DNA of 64,000 nucleotides from Candidatus Thiodiazotropha endoloripes (lineage in GTDB: Bacteria; Pseudomonadota; Gammaproteobacteria; Chromatiales; Chromatiaceae): contig LVKA01000008.1 of assembly GCA_001709035.1 (NCBI GenBank), positions 496,001-560,000 of the forward strand, in the 5' to 3' direction. Both the position numbers and the translations under genes were made by a program. The notes beneath the pieces are model-generated. The model made no database searches. It saw only the letters and a program-made list of their open reading frames with translations, and was not told the DNA's origin. Below, one piece after another: positions 8,331 through 18,476 of this stretch; the first letter of the stretch is position 1; each line of letters begins with the position of its first letter.

Positions 8331-11300
8331 GCGGTCTCTTTACTCAGATAGATTTCAAATTGATCCACCGGCAGTGGATGGCTGAAGTAGTAACCTTGGA
8401 ATATCTTACACCCTTTGTCACGCAGAAATTTCAATTGAGCATCAGTCTCCACACCGATGGCGACCACTTCGATATCCATGTTCTGAGCCATGGTGATGAT
8501 GGTCTGTACCAACTGTGCGTCTTTCGGATCGCTGGAGATGTCGCGAATGAAGCTTCGGTCGATTTTCAACTGATCCACAGGTAAGCGGCGTATATAGGCG
8601 ATCGAGGCGTAGCCGATGCCAAAACAGTCGATGGAGAATCTCACCCCCAGTTTTTTCAGTTTCAGAACCTTTTCCGTGGCCTCCTCAAAGTTCTCCACCA
8701 GGGTGCCCTCATGAATCTCCAGGGTCAGGCGTCTGGGATCGACCCCGGTATTGGTTACCAGCTCTTCAATCTGGTCTGCAAAACTGGCTTGATGGAAATG
8801 AACTGCACTGATGTTGATTGCCAGGTTGAGCGGCTCCTGCAGCTGTTCAGACCAGTATTTGATCTTCTGCAGCGCCTGACTGAGCACCCACTCACTGATC
8901 TGCAGGATCTGCCCTGACTCTTCAGCAACGGTTATGAATCGGCGGGGTTCAACCTGTCCATGGTTGGGGTGGTACCAGCGCAACAGGGCTTCAACGCTGA
9001 TCAGGTTGCCATCCAGGTCGACCTGGGGTTGATAGTTGAGCGACAGCTCATCATTGATCTGGGCGTTACGCAGATCGTTTTGCAACCTGAGTTGTTGTTC
9101 TGCGGCGTCCTGCATGCCGGGCAGGAAGAAGCGGATGGTATTGCGGCCCTCCTCCTTGGCACGATACATGGCAGTATCCGCATATTTGAGTATATCGTCG
9201 GCACTGGCATCATCCATGGGAAAGATGACGATGCCGATACTGGGTGTGATATGCAGTTCATTGTCACTGATGTTGTAGGGTTTCGACAGGGTCGACTGAA
9301 TCTTTTCAGCACCTTGGCGGGCTTGTTGAGCCGCTATCTGTGGATTGCCGTCGAGTTCGGTAAACAGCACGATGAACTCATCCCCTCCGAGTCTTGATGC
9401 GGTGTCCTCATCCCTGATCTCACGGGTCAGACGTTCGGCAACCTGCTGTAGCAATATATCGCCGATATTGTGGCCCAGTGAGTCATTGATGGTTTTGAAA
9501 TGGTCCAGATCCATGAACAGGACGGCACCGCGGTGGTTATGCCGGCGGCAGCGGGATTGAGCTTGTCCCAGACGATCGATCAGCAAACGCCGGTTGGGCA
9601 GGGCGGTGAGGGCGTCGTAGGTGGCTTGATAGGCCAGCCGCTCCATGGCTCTCATGCGCTCGATTTCAGCGCTGATCCGGGCTGCGATGATATCCATCAC
9701 ATCGGCCCAGTCGGGCGGCATGAAGAGGGGCTTGCGGGAGACCACCCAGACAATGCCGATGACTACATTGTTGCGATCCCGAATCGGTGAGCCGGCGTAG
9801 CCCTGGACATCGAGCAATACCAGATCCTCATCCTTTGGAAAGAGGTCTTGAACACCCTGGGGAAAAAGACAGGCACCCTGCCGGATGACCTTGTCACAGG
9901 GTGTTTCGCTGATATGGTAGGAGAAATCCTCGATCACCCGGCCATCGATGATGTTGGCCAGGGATTTGATCTGATTCCTGCCCACCAGTTCGCCGATGTT
10001 CGCCCCATCCGCACCGAACCAACGACACAGCTCTCTGGCTACATGTTCAAAGAAACCCTCACCGGTGATGCCGACCATACTCTCCATCAAGGTGTTGAGG
10101 GTCTCTGCCGCACGCTTACGCTCAGAGATTTCCTGATGGGTACCGCAGGCCCGGGTCGGCCGTTGGGTGATCGGATCGAATTCGACCGCTCCACCTGAAC
10201 CTTCTATCCAGACCCATAGGCCATTTGCGTGTTTCATGCGGAATTCGACTTTATAGGTCTTGCCCTCTTCAATCCGCTGATTGATGATCGGCATGATCCG
10301 TTCCCTATCCTTGGGATGGAGGCGGTCCCGCCAATCATCAATGCTATGTTTCATGGCGGATGGTTCCAGACCAAGCTGATCCAGCCAACGTTGATTGACG
10401 GTGAATTGATCTGTGATCAGGTTCCAGTCCCAAAACCCCAGAGAGGCGCCTTTGACCACCAGCGAGAGCTGCTTTTCGGTTTCTCGCAGGTGGGAGACGT
10501 CCACCAGGGTTACCGGCATATGCTGTACCTCTTCGGCGGTGTCCGACAGGGGAAAGCTGATCATCACCTGGATCAGTTGGCCCTTTGCAGTCAGCAGCGG
10601 TACTTCACATGTGAATACCGTCTGTTTTTCACTGGATGCGATCAGAAACTCTTTGAAGGCGGTGAACACTTCCGGGGTGATGCTTTTCGGCAACCAGTGC
10701 TGCAGGGTCTTCAGGCTCTTCACTCCGAATAATCTGAAGGTGGCCGGATTGGCGTTGACCACCCGGATCAGGAACAGCATCTCACGCAGTTGATCTGGAT
10801 GGTTGTCGAAATAGGTTCTGAGGTCTTCCACACCCGAGTCCAGCAGTTGATCCAGTTTGACCAGCGCTTTTGAGCTGTCACCCTCACATAACGCGGTGGC
10901 GACCCCATCGAAGAAGTTATGGTACTGGGCCTCGGTTTCGGCGAGTTGCTGGGTCTTGACTCTGACCCGCCATCTGAGGATTTGTGCAATCAACACCAGA
11001 GCCGCCACCAGGATGCCAATCGCAAAGATGATCTGGTAGAGCAGGGGAGGTTGTGGCTGTGGAGGTGTGTGGATTTCGAACAGTGTCTTGAGCCGCTGAT
11101 GGTAGATCGAGAGTTCATCGCTCTTCTGGTTGGCCAGATGAAAATCGAGTCGCTGCTTGATGGTGTGCGCTTTGGGGCTCTGCTGGGATATGGCAAAGCG
11201 GATATCCAGGGGGATCAGAATGATCGGACTGGCCACCGGACTATAGAAATGACCGTGGCTCAAGCCGTACAGACGACTGACCAGGCCGGCATCCGCCCGG

Positions 11301-11854
11301 CCGCTGGCAATCGCCCTCATCACCATGTCATAGGTGGCGTATTTCTGGGTACGACACTCAATCCTCAACGACTTGCAGATCTCCTGCAGTCCATTTTTTG
11401 AGGTCAGGTAGACGTCATCGGCCAATACGGCGATGTTTTTGTCATGAAGGTCGTCAATGGCCTGTATATCCGATTTTTCAGGAACGTAAATCTGCCCCCA
11501 ATTGGCAATGATGGTCTGATCTGAGAAGAGGAAGCGTTTTTCCCGTGACTCATTGACCGCAATCGCGGGCAGCAGGTCGATCTTTCCGGCAGAGAGTCGG
11601 TAGAGCTGGTCACTCCAAGTGCCGACCACATAGCGCACCTTCCAGCCTTCCTGATGGGCGATTTGCTCAAGGATGTCGATGAAAAGCCCCCCCGGCCGGC
11701 CCATTGAATCAGTATCGACCAAGGGTGGGTTTTTGTAGACGCCCACTCTCAGGGTCATGGGGGTATTGCCCAGTGCAACACCCCAGTTGATCAGCAGGCC
11801 AATGGTAAAAAGGAGGAAAAAACTCCTATTAAACACATATTTGTGCATTTGCAC
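8327..11854 (-). CDS. periplasmic-sensor PAS/GAF GGDEF-EAL protein
   Basis: 1175 residues. In order: signal-anchor (10-30), SBP_bac_3-like periplasmic amino-acid-binding domain (about 33-260), membrane helix (about 275-297), two PAS regions (about 310-450 and 455-585), a GAF-like domain (about 590-740), GGDEF (about 755-910) and EAL (about 925-1165). The cyclase half looks active: RLGGDEF with an RDED product-inhibition site five residues before it. The EAL half keeps EALLRW, NISAVHF, LEIHEG, KIDRSF and QGYYFSHP. However, the metal-binding DD is DC (IDCFGIGYAS) and the AEGVE motif is AIGVE, so phosphodiesterase activity is doubtful. It probably makes or senses c-di-GMP in response to a periplasmic ligand. 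Its stop overlaps the start of xseA. Confidence 0.92.
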   Translation of the reverse strand: MQMHKYVFNRSFFLLFTIGLLINWGVALGNTPMTLRVGVYKNPPLVDTDSMGRPGGLFIDILEQIAHQEGWKVRYVVGTWSDQLYRLSAGKIDLLPAIAVNESREKRFLFSDQTIIANWGQIYVPEKSDIQAIDDLHDKNIAVLADDVYLTSKNGLQEICKSLRIECRTQKYATYDMVMRAIASGRADAGLVSRLYGLSHGHFYSPVASPIILIPLDIRFAISQQSPKAHTIKQRLDFHLANQKSDELSIYHQRLKTLFEIHTPPQPQPPLLYQIIFAIGILVAALVLIAQILRWRVRVKTQQLAETEAQYHNFFDGVATALCEGDSSKALVKLDQLLDSGVEDLRTYFDNHPDQLREMLFLIRVVNANPATFRLFGVKSLKTLQHWLPKSITPEVFTAFKEFLIASSEKQTVFTCEVPLLTAKGQLIQVMISFPLSDTAEEVQHMPVTLVDVSHLRETEKQLSLVVKGASLGFWDWNLITDQFTVNQRWLDQLGLEPSAMKHSIDDWRDRLHPKDRERIMPIINQRIEEGKTYKVEFRMKHANGLWVWIEGSGGAVEFDPITQRPTRACGTHQEISERKRAAETLNTLMESMVGITGEGFFEHVARELCRWFGADGANIGELVGRNQIKSLANIIDGRVIEDFSYHISETPCDKVIRQGACLFPQGVQDLFPKDEDLVLLDVQGYAGSPIRDRNNVVIGIVWVVSRKPLFMPPDWADVMDIIAARISAEIERMRAMERLAYQATYDALTALPNRRLLIDRLGQAQSRCRRHNHRGAVLFMDLDHFKTINDSLGHNIGDILLQQVAERLTREIRDEDTASRLGGDEFIVLFTELDGNPQIAAQQARQGAEKIQSTLSKPYNISDNELHITPSIGIVIFPMDDASADDILKYADTAMYRAKEEGRNTIRFFLPGMQDAAEQQLRLQNDLRNAQINDELSLNYQPQVDLDGNLISVEALLRWYHPNHGQVEPRRFITVAEESGQILQISEWVLSQALQKIKYWSEQLQEPLNLAINISAVHFHQASFADQIEELVTNTGVDPRRLTLEIHEGTLVENFEEATEKVLKLKKLGVRFSIDCFGIGYASIAYIRRLPVDQLKIDRSFIRDISSDPKDAQLVQTIITMAQNMDIEVVAIGVETDAQLKFLRDKGCKIFQGYYFSHPLPVDQFEIYLSKETA

Positions 11855-12268
11855 TTCCTGACTTCATTGTCCGAGTTCCTAACCCTTAGCATAGCGCCAG
11901 AACTCCTGCAATGCAGGTTGCTGCGAGGATTGGTAAGAGGCGGAATCATCAAGCATTCAAACCGATGAGCGGCTGTATCACAAAGGTGAATGAAACGACT
12001 GCCGGTCGACTCGCAGTATCGTGAAATACGATGTGAAATGGGTTTTAGAGCCAGTGATCAATCGATATGGCCTGCCGAACCGCTTGCCTGGCTGTCAGGT
12101 GGATCTGGAAATGGCCGAAAATTAAGCCAGTTTTGTGGCCATGATGACTTGGCACGGTTTTTTTAACATATTGAAATATCAATGAATATGCCTTCGGGGC
12201 TCATGTGGTTGGCTGCAGATTGGCCGCTCCTCAGGGGGTGCTCGGCGTTGTGCTGAGCCTGTTGCAGG
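11855..12268. other. upstream region of guaB and the GGDEF-EAL gene
   Basis: About 410 bp between divergent genes with no open frame that looks coding. It must contain the promoter of the leftward GGDEF-EAL gene. No repeat or riboswitch-like fold could be assigned by eye. Confidence 0.35.
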
Positions 12269-12297
12269 TTTACCGGTTAGACTGCAACTTCTATAAT
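12269..12297 (+). promoter_or_regulatory. candidate sigma-70 promoter of guaBA
   Basis: TTTACC (12269-12274) and a consensus TATAAT (12292-12297) are separated by 17 bp. Transcription would start near 12304, about 30 bp before the guaB ATG at 12335. This is a prediction from sequence only. Confidence 0.6.
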
Positions 12298-12334
12298 GCC
12301 CGGCTACTTCATCCCTCCAGCCGGAAAAAAAGCT

Positions 12335-13798
12335 ATGCGTGTAATCGAGGAAGCCCTCACATTTGACGATGTACTCCTGGTACCCGCCCACTCACAGGTA
12401 CTGCCAAAGGACGTCGATTTAAGGACCAAACTGACCCGCGAGATCGATCTCAATATCCCGTTGGTTTCTGCTGCCATGGACACGGTTACCGAATCCAGAT
12501 TCGCCATTGCACTGGCACTGGAAGGGGGTATCGGCATCATCCATAAGAATATGGATGCCGTCACTCAGGCCCAGGAGGTGGAGAAGGTCAAAAAGTATGA
12601 GAGCGGGGTGATACGGGATCCGATTACCGTTGGTCCCTACGTCAGCATTGGCGAAGTGGTTGAACTCACCCGTTCCAGGAACATCTCCGGTGTACCAGTG
12701 GTGGATGGTAAAGAGTTGGTTGGCATTGTCACAGGTCGGGATCTGCGGTTTGAACGCAAGATGGATGATCCGGTACGCAATATCATGACTCGCAAGGAAA
12801 ACCTGGTGACGGTCAAAGAGGGAGCCAGCCGTGATGAGGTGATGAGCCTGCTGCATAAGCACCGTATCGAAAAGGTTCTGGTGGTCGATGACAACTTTGA
12901 ATTGCAGGGAATGATCACCGCCAAGGATATCCAGAAGGCGAAAGACAATCCCAACGCCTGCCGGGATGATCAGGAGCGACTGCGGGTTGGGGCGGCGGTC
13001 GGTGTGGGTGAAGGTACCGAAGAGCGTGTGGATGCATTGGTCCAGGCCGGTGTCGATGTGGTGGTTGTGGATACTGCCCACGGTCACTCACAAGGTGTAT
13101 TGGACCGGGTGGCCTGGGTAAAGAAGACCTACCCTCAAGTACAGGTTATCGGCGGCAACATCGCCACCGGTGATGCCGCTCGCGATCTGGTCAAAGCCGG
13201 TGCCGATGCGGTGAAAGTGGGTATCGGGCCTGGTTCGATCTGCACCACAAGGGTTGTTGCGGGCGTCGGTGTGCCCCAGGTAACGGCGGTTTCCAATGTG
13301 GCCAAGGCGCTGGAAGGCACCGGTGTGCCATTGATTGCTGATGGTGGTCTGCGCTATTCCGGGGATATCTCAAAGATACTCGCCGCCGGCGGCTACTCAG
13401 TGATGATTGGCGGTATGTTTGCCGGAACCGATGAAGCACCGGGTGAAGTGGAGATCTATCAGGGGCGTTCTTATAAGTCTTACCGGGGTATGGGATCCCT
13501 TGGCGCCATGTCCGGCAAGGATGGTTCCAGTGATCGTTACTTCCAGGAGTCCAATGAGAAAGACAAGCTGGTGCCGGAAGGTATTGAAGGACGGGTGCCT
13601 TACAAAGGTCCGGTGGTGGCGATCATCTACCAGGTGATCGGTGGCATTCGATCCAGCATGGGCTATACCGGTTGTGCCAACATCGACGAGATGCGCACCA
13701 AACCGGAGTTTGTAAGGATCACCAATGCGGGTGTGACCGAATCCCACGTGCACGATGTAACGATCACCAAGGAAGCGCCCAACTATCGGCGTGATTGA
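12335..13798 (+). CDS. guaB: IMP dehydrogenase
   Basis: 487 residues from the ATG at 12335, the standard family start ([17 protein letters not shown]); an in-frame ATG 39 bp upstream would lie almost on the predicted transcription start. It oxidises IMP to XMP with NAD, the committed step to guanine nucleotides. The TIM barrel is interrupted by a pair of CBS domains (about 93-205: RDPITVGP and [11 protein letters not shown]). The catalytic Cys is in [18 protein letters not shown] near 303, and the flap region holds [19 protein letters not shown]. guaA follows after 46 bp. Confidence 0.97.
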   Translation: MRVIEEALTFDDVLLVPAHSQVLPKDVDLRTKLTREIDLNIPLVSAAMDTVTESRFAIALALEGGIGIIHKNMDAVTQAQEVEKVKKYESGVIRDPITVGPYVSIGEVVELTRSRNISGVPVVDGKELVGIVTGRDLRFERKMDDPVRNIMTRKENLVTVKEGASRDEVMSLLHKHRIEKVLVVDDNFELQGMITAKDIQKAKDNPNACRDDQERLRVGAAVGVGEGTEERVDALVQAGVDVVVVDTAHGHSQGVLDRVAWVKKTYPQVQVIGGNIATGDAARDLVKAGADAVKVGIGPGSICTTRVVAGVGVPQVTAVSNVAKALEGTGVPLIADGGLRYSGDISKILAAGGYSVMIGGMFAGTDEAPGEVEIYQGRSYKSYRGMGSLGAMSGKDGSSDRYFQESNEKDKLVPEGIEGRVPYKGPVVAIIYQVIGGIRSSMGYTGCANIDEMRTKPEFVRITNAGVTESHVHDVTITKEAPNYRRD

Positions 13799-13844
13799 TT
13801 GTTTGTGATCCACTTTCCAGGTTAAGTCTTAGCAGGCCCTAGTA

Positions 13845-15422
13845 ATGACAACTGATATTCATGCCCATCGAATCCTGATTCTGGACTTTGGATCTCAATA
13901 CACACAACTGATTGCACGTCGGGTGCGTGAAGCCGGTGTCTATTGTGAGATCTATCCCTACGACAATGCGGATGAAGGGCTCTCCGGTAGCAAGCCTGCC
14001 GGCATCATTCTCTCCGGTGGTCCGGAGACTGTCACCGCCGATGAGGCGCCCGCTGCACCACAAACTGTGTTTGAGCTTGGGGTGCCGCTGTTGGGTATCT
14101 GCTACGGCATGCAGACCATGGCCGCACAACTTGGTGGTGAAGTGGCGTCTTCCGACAAGCATGAGTATGGCTATGCCCAGGTACGTGCCAGAGGGCACTC
14201 CCGCCTGCTCAAGGATATCGAGGATCATACCAGCCCGGAAGGCTATGGCCTGCTGGATGTGTGGATGAGCCATGGGGATCGTGTCGAGTCCCTGCCCGAA
14301 GGTTTTAAGGTGATCTGTGAAACCGAGAATGCGCCGGTAGCGGGTATTGCGGATGAATCACGCAGCTATTACGGCCTGCAGTTCCACCCTGAGGTGACTC
14401 ATACCCGTCAGGGCAAGCGTATCATTGAACGTTTTCTGTTTGATATCTGTGGCTGTGAAGTGCTCTGGACGCCCGGTCAGATCATCGAGGACAGTATTCA
14501 CCATGTGCGTGAGCTGGTGGGTGATCAACAGGTAGTGCTGGGGCTCTCCGGCGGGGTTGATTCATCGGTGGTGGCTGCGTTGTTGCATCGTTCGATCGGC
14601 GATCAGCTGACCTGTGTGTTTGTCGACAACGGACTGCTGCGTTTGCATGAAGGGGACCAGGTGATGGCCACCTTTGCAGAGCACATGGGTGTGAAAGTGA
14701 TCCGTGTCGATGCGGAAGACCGCTTCCTCAAAGCGCTGCGTGGTGTCACGGATCCTGAACAGAAACGCAAGATCATCGGTAATCTGTTCATCGATATCTT
14801 CGAAGAAGAGGCGAGCAAGCTGGAGGATGTCTCCTTTCTTGCTCAGGGTACCATCTATCCGGATGTGATCGAGTCTGCCGGCGCCAAGTCGGGTAAGGCG
14901 CATGTGATCAAGTCGCACCACAATGTGGGTGGTCTGCCGGAGTACATGAAACTGGCCCTGGTTGAGCCTCTGCGTGAGCTGTTCAAGGATGAGGTGCGTA
15001 AGATCGGCATCGAACTGGGGCTGCCCTATGAGATGATCTACCGCCACCCCTTTCCTGGACCTGGGCTCGGTGTGCGGATACTTGGCGAGGTCAAGAAAGA
15101 GTATGCAGACGTGTTACGCGAGGCCGACCACATCTATATCGAAGAGCTGCATAAGCACAATCTTTATGATGAAGTGAGCCAGGCATTTACCGTGTTCCTG
15201 CCAGTCAAGTCGGTAGGCGTGGTTGGGGATGCTCGGCGCTATGAGTATGTGGTGACCCTGAGAGCGGTGAAGACAGTCGATTTCATGACTGCCAAGTTTG
15301 CCCATCTGCCGTTTGATTTTCTGGAAGAGGTCTCGCGCAGGATCATCAATGAAGTGTCGGGTATCTCCCGCGTGGCATACGATATCTCCAGTAAGCCGCC
15401 GGCGACCATTGAGTGGGAGTGA
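13845..15422 (+). CDS. guaA: GMP synthase (glutamine-hydrolysing)
   Basis: 525 residues, full length. The class I amidotransferase domain has its Cys at about 86 in LGICYGMQ and His/Glu in FHPEVTHT near 181-188. The ATP-pyrophosphatase P-loop SGGVDSS is near 233-240, and the dimerisation domain ends in the usual PPATIEWE. It converts XMP to GMP. Its last 290 bp recur at 18131-18409 and its last 12 bases again at 19215. This suggests the 3' end has served as a chromosomal integration site and may itself be chimeric. Confidence 0.97.
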   Translation: MTTDIHAHRILILDFGSQYTQLIARRVREAGVYCEIYPYDNADEGLSGSKPAGIILSGGPETVTADEAPAAPQTVFELGVPLLGICYGMQTMAAQLGGEVASSDKHEYGYAQVRARGHSRLLKDIEDHTSPEGYGLLDVWMSHGDRVESLPEGFKVICETENAPVAGIADESRSYYGLQFHPEVTHTRQGKRIIERFLFDICGCEVLWTPGQIIEDSIHHVRELVGDQQVVLGLSGGVDSSVVAALLHRSIGDQLTCVFVDNGLLRLHEGDQVMATFAEHMGVKVIRVDAEDRFLKALRGVTDPEQKRKIIGNLFIDIFEEEASKLEDVSFLAQGTIYPDVIESAGAKSGKAHVIKSHHNVGGLPEYMKLALVEPLRELFKDEVRKIGIELGLPYEMIYRHPFPGPGLGVRILGEVKKEYADVLREADHIYIEELHKHNLYDEVSQAFTVFLPVKSVGVVGDARRYEYVVTLRAVKTVDFMTAKFAHLPFDFLEEVSRRIINEVSGISRVAYDISSKPPATIEWE

Positions 15423-15470
15423 CCGGAACTGGCAGGCAATGTCTGGAACTGACTGGCAAAAGCAGGCAAC
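15411..15470 (+). repeat. att-like direct repeat 1 at guaA 3' end
   Basis: The core gagtgggagtgac (15411-15423) ends guaA and recurs at 18398-18410 and 19215-19227. Beyond it all three copies share an imperfect series of ctggca/ggca units (ggaactggcaggca, actggcaaaagcaggca). The 3' end of guaA is a known integration target for genomic islands in other bacteria, so this is read as an attL-type junction. No integrase gene is left in the window. Confidence 0.6.
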
Positions 15471-15524
15471 AAGCTTCATCTGTGCAGATAGAGAACAATA
15501 TGAGAACATTGAGCGCTCCATGGA

Positions 15525-15835
15525 ATGGAGAACGCTATGCCTCAAGCCGCGATCACGGATCGGTCGCTACAAAGCCCACCCTATAAACGTCATCGACCGG
15601 AACAGACACTTCTCTATCAAATCATCGAGCGGCATTATCCGGAGTTCAGGGATGTGATGGCCATGCAGGGCAAGTCCTTGCCCCTGCATGTGCAACAGGA
15701 ATTTGCGGATTACCTCAAATGCGGAAGGTTGGAACACCGATTCCTGCGGGTGCAATGCACCGAATGTCATCATGAACACCTGGTAGCATTCAGCTGTAAG
15801 CGGCGCGGATTTTGCCCCAGCAGCTGGCGCATATC
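15525..15835 (+). mobile_element. IS91-family transposase fragment 1
   Basis: Encodes RPEQTLLYQIIERHYPEF and then a zinc-binding block CTECHHEHLVAFSCKRRGFCPS, the N-terminal domain of IS91-type (Y2 rolling-circle) transposases. The frame then enters unrelated sequence, and the catalytic HUH and tyrosine part is absent. It begins about 100 bp after the guaA stop. The leader (gagaacaatatgagaaca, then ctccatggaatggagaac) is shared with the copy at 19.3 kb. A separate frame near 15830-15890 (QLAHITQCTAQQFLDYLHSY) may be a scrap of another gene. Confidence 0.75.
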
Positions 15836-16047
15836 ACTCAGTGTACAGCGCAACAGTTTCTCGACTACCTGCACTCTTATTGAGGTAAATAACTGTTTTC
15901 ATCTAACTTAAACTATCCTTATCATACAGCCACGATCCAGTTATTAACCCGGTACCTTAATACAATCGACATTGCGGGCTTTGAGCAACTACTGAACAAA
16001 ACTGAACACGAACGTTATAAAAAATCTAACCACAGGATACTCTTGCC

Positions 16048-17064
16048 ATGAAACGCCTGACAGCCGCACTATTACCTATACTCTTGATTTTGACTCATAC
16101 CAGTCACGCCCAGAACCTTAAATCAATACCGATCCAGGAAAACGGTATAACTACAGCTTATGTATCAGTACCTGCTGATGTTCGTTGCAACGTGAAGATT
16201 CCAGATGTTCCAACGGCTTTCTGTGCCGGTAGTGGAAACCGTATCTATCACCTTACAGGCACTTTCCTGCAAAACCCGGTCAACCCTCAGCAGTATTTTA
16301 ACTCAATATTACAGCAACTCACCGCTGAGAACCCTGAATCGGAGATCATCAATCAATACAGAGTCCCGGAGATCACTCAGCACATGATGCAACGTGATTC
16401 TCAACTGATCTATAAAAATGGACAGCAAGTTGTTACTTATGCTTTTGATATCCTGGACGCCCAGAGCAATGAAAAAAGTTCAGCGGCAATTGTGATCAGC
16501 TCCCTACCCAATAATGGCGCTCCAGTAACGAATGTGGATATCATTGGCTTTACTGCACCTATGTCCGGCTCACGTGACTTTACTGGTGTGCGCCGAGAGA
16601 TGATCCGTTTCGCTCGCACCTACCAATTTGATCGCGGTTGGGTTCAGTCTGCCAATTCACAGCACCAGCAATTTCTCAATAATCAGACTGTAAAACAAAA
16701 TGCCTTCATGGCTAATCAACAGCGGATACACCAATCCAATATGGATGCGCTCGATCGAAGCCACAACAGCTACATGGAAAGAAGCGCGGCGTCTGATCGC
16801 GCCCATAGCAACTACATGAATAACAGTGCGGCATCCGATCGTTCTCATAGTTCCTATATTGATTCCATTCATGAAAGGGAACAGATGATTGATACGTCTA
16901 CAGGCGCCAGGTACGAGACAGAAGGATACTATGATAACAACTACGTAAACCCTAATGATTCAACCATGTACTACCAAACCAATGATCCCATGGACAATCC
17001 CAACATGAATCTCAACCAGGGTGAAAATTACAATCGCTTACAGCGCTATGATGGTAATTATTAA
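16048..17064 (+). CDS. secreted protein with SxxSDRxHSxY repeats, unknown function
   Basis: 338 residues with a signal peptide (MKRLTAALLPILLILTHTSHA). The mature N-terminal half (25-205) has two Cys (RCNVKIP, AFCAGSG) and looks like a folded domain. Residues 205-290 are Asn/Gln/Ser-rich with three near-repeats (LDRSHNSYMERSAA, SDRAHSNYMNNSAA, SDRSHSSYIDS). The tail (300-338) is low-complexity Asn/Tyr/Met. An AGGATAC site precedes the ATG and a strong terminator follows. No family recognised. It lies inside the guaA-bounded segment and is AT-richer than its neighbours, so it is probably acquired accessory cargo. An envelope or surface role is a guess. Confidence 0.75.
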   Translation: MKRLTAALLPILLILTHTSHAQNLKSIPIQENGITTAYVSVPADVRCNVKIPDVPTAFCAGSGNRIYHLTGTFLQNPVNPQQYFNSILQQLTAENPESEIINQYRVPEITQHMMQRDSQLIYKNGQQVVTYAFDILDAQSNEKSSAAIVISSLPNNGAPVTNVDIIGFTAPMSGSRDFTGVRREMIRFARTYQFDRGWVQSANSQHQQFLNNQTVKQNAFMANQQRIHQSNMDALDRSHNSYMERSAASDRAHSNYMNNSAASDRSHSSYIDSIHEREQMIDTSTGARYETEGYYDNNYVNPNDSTMYYQTNDPMDNPNMNLNQGENYNRLQRYDGNY

Positions 17065-17099
17065 CCCGGCACCTTACCGTCCTATCAGTTTAGTATTAA

Positions 17100-17143
17100 A
17101 CACCGTGGTCATGAAGCATGCCCCTTCACCACGGTGTTTTTTT
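17100..17143 (+). terminator. intrinsic terminator
   Basis: A 10-bp perfect stem, acaccgtggt (17100-17109) with accacggtgt (17128-17137), is followed by a run of seven T. It lies 35 bp after the stop of the secreted-protein gene. Confidence 0.9.
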
Positions 17144-17335
17144 AATATCATTTTTCGCTAGGGTTTGATAGAAAAGAAAAAAGATAGATCAGTTGAACTG
17201 ATATTTTTCCCTGCATACTCTGCGGCAAAACATCTTAGCTTTTAGATATTCTGACTTTGATTTTTTACGAAGGATACCAGTCACACTATTGAGTTACATT
17301 GAGCACCATGCTCTATCGACAATAAAGGAATGGTT

Positions 17336-17575
17336 ATGATTGTTACAAATATTGAGATTCTTCCCGACAAGCGAATTGTGGAACACCTGGGGCTAGTTCA
17401 GGGTAGCTCAGTTCGCGCCAAACATGTCGGGCGGGATATTATGGCGGGTCTTAAAAACATTTTTGGTGGTGAACTGAAAGGCTATACGGAGCTGCTTCAG
17501 GAGTCCCGCACCGAAGCCGTGGACCGTATGATTGAACAGGCGGAGGCAGTCGGAGCCAACGCTATACATGGGTGA
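17336..17575 (+). pseudogene. YbjQ/DUF74 family protein, C-terminally truncated
   Basis: 79 codons matching the start and middle of YbjQ-type proteins: IVTNIEILPDKRIVEHLGLV, then RDIMAGLKNIFGGELKGYTE and EAVGANAIHG. Intact members continue about 25 residues past the GANAV position to finish the pentamer-forming fold. Here a TGA follows at once, exactly where a 30-bp dispersed repeat begins (17567). AAAGGA lies 5 bp before the ATG at 17336. Probably a broken gene cut by the repeat junction. Confidence 0.75.
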
Positions 17576-17596
17576 TAGCGGTTATTCTCCTTATAC
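17567..17596 (+). repeat. 30-bp dispersed repeat, copy 1
   Basis: The sequence running from catgggtgatagcgg to ttattctccttatac matches 36193-36222 at 29 of 30 positions. Copy 1 forms the truncation point of the YbjQ gene. Confidence 0.75.
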
Positions 17597-18130
17597 TTAG
17601 CCAGCAAAACTCAAATATCCCTACTATAGTTGTTGTATTCAGGGTATTGCCGACGTATTAATGACATGCATGAAATTAGAGATGCGGCTTCCATCGACAT
17701 TTTTTAGGGGTATGTATGGGGGTAAGCGTCTATGACTTTTCTTTTAAATACTATATATATCAAATAGTTAATGCATAAGTTCGACGCCGGCCCCGGGCAC
17801 CACTCGTAACAAGCATCGTGATTAAGCGTGAATCCGTTGCCTCGATTGCCGCCTGACCTCCAGACCAGGCGGTGCTCTAAACAGATCCTCATGCCTGATC
17901 GTATCAGCTACAGCAAGCTATATTTCACAAGTTAAAACTGGGCACAGCGGAAACTCACAACCACAGATGTTTGTGAAATTATAGCGATGCTAGCGCGTGA
18001 TGGTCGGATGCTTCTTCCCCAGGTCTTGAGCAATAATTCATAGCCGTATCTTTTCCGGTAGCGTGTCACTGGCCAAGATGTTAAAACTCCGTTCTTAACA
18101 TGAATATTTACAATAGATGGACTATCAAAC
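17597..18130. other. non-coding accessory stretch
   Basis: About 530 bp of AT-rich sequence between the YbjQ remnant and the displaced guaA end. No open frame with family similarity, no terminator and no long repeat was recognised. Confidence 0.4.
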
Positions 18131-18409
18131 GAGCTGCACAAACACAATCTCTACGATGAGGTGAGCCAGGCGTTTACTGTGTTCTTACCGGTCAAATCAG
18201 TGGGTGTTGTGGGCGATGCACGGCGCTATGAATATGTGGTCACGCTGAGAGCGGTGAAGACAGTCGATTTCATGACCGCCAAGTTTGCTCATCTGCCGTT
18301 TGATTTTCTGGAAGAGGTCTCGCGCAGGATCATCAATGAAGTGTCGGGTATCTCCCGCGTGGCATACGATATCTCCAGTAAGCCGCCGGCGACCATTGAG
18401 TGGGAGTGA
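18131..18409 (+). pseudogene. displaced 3' end of guaA (last ~92 codons)
   Basis: Aligns without gaps to guaA 15144-15422 (constant offset 2987) and encodes the same protein end, from [11 protein letters not shown] to PATIEWE. The first ~110 bp differ at about 20 synonymous positions, while the last ~120 bp before the stop are identical. This gradient is expected if an element carrying a foreign guaA end recombined with the resident gene near its terminus. There is no start or upstream part. It ends with the att-like core at 18398-18410. Confidence 0.9.
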
Positions 18410-18476
18410 CCGGAACTGGCAGGCAATATCTGGCACTGGTTGGCATCAGCAGGCATTCCACCTTCTCCCTTCTTGT

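Noticed and set aside
11855..12334. Guanine or purine riboswitch before guaB
   Set aside because: The predicted leader is only about 30 nt and no conserved aptamer core is visible.
12419..13087. Open frame opposite guaB
   Set aside because: Antisense shadow caused by codon bias in guaB.
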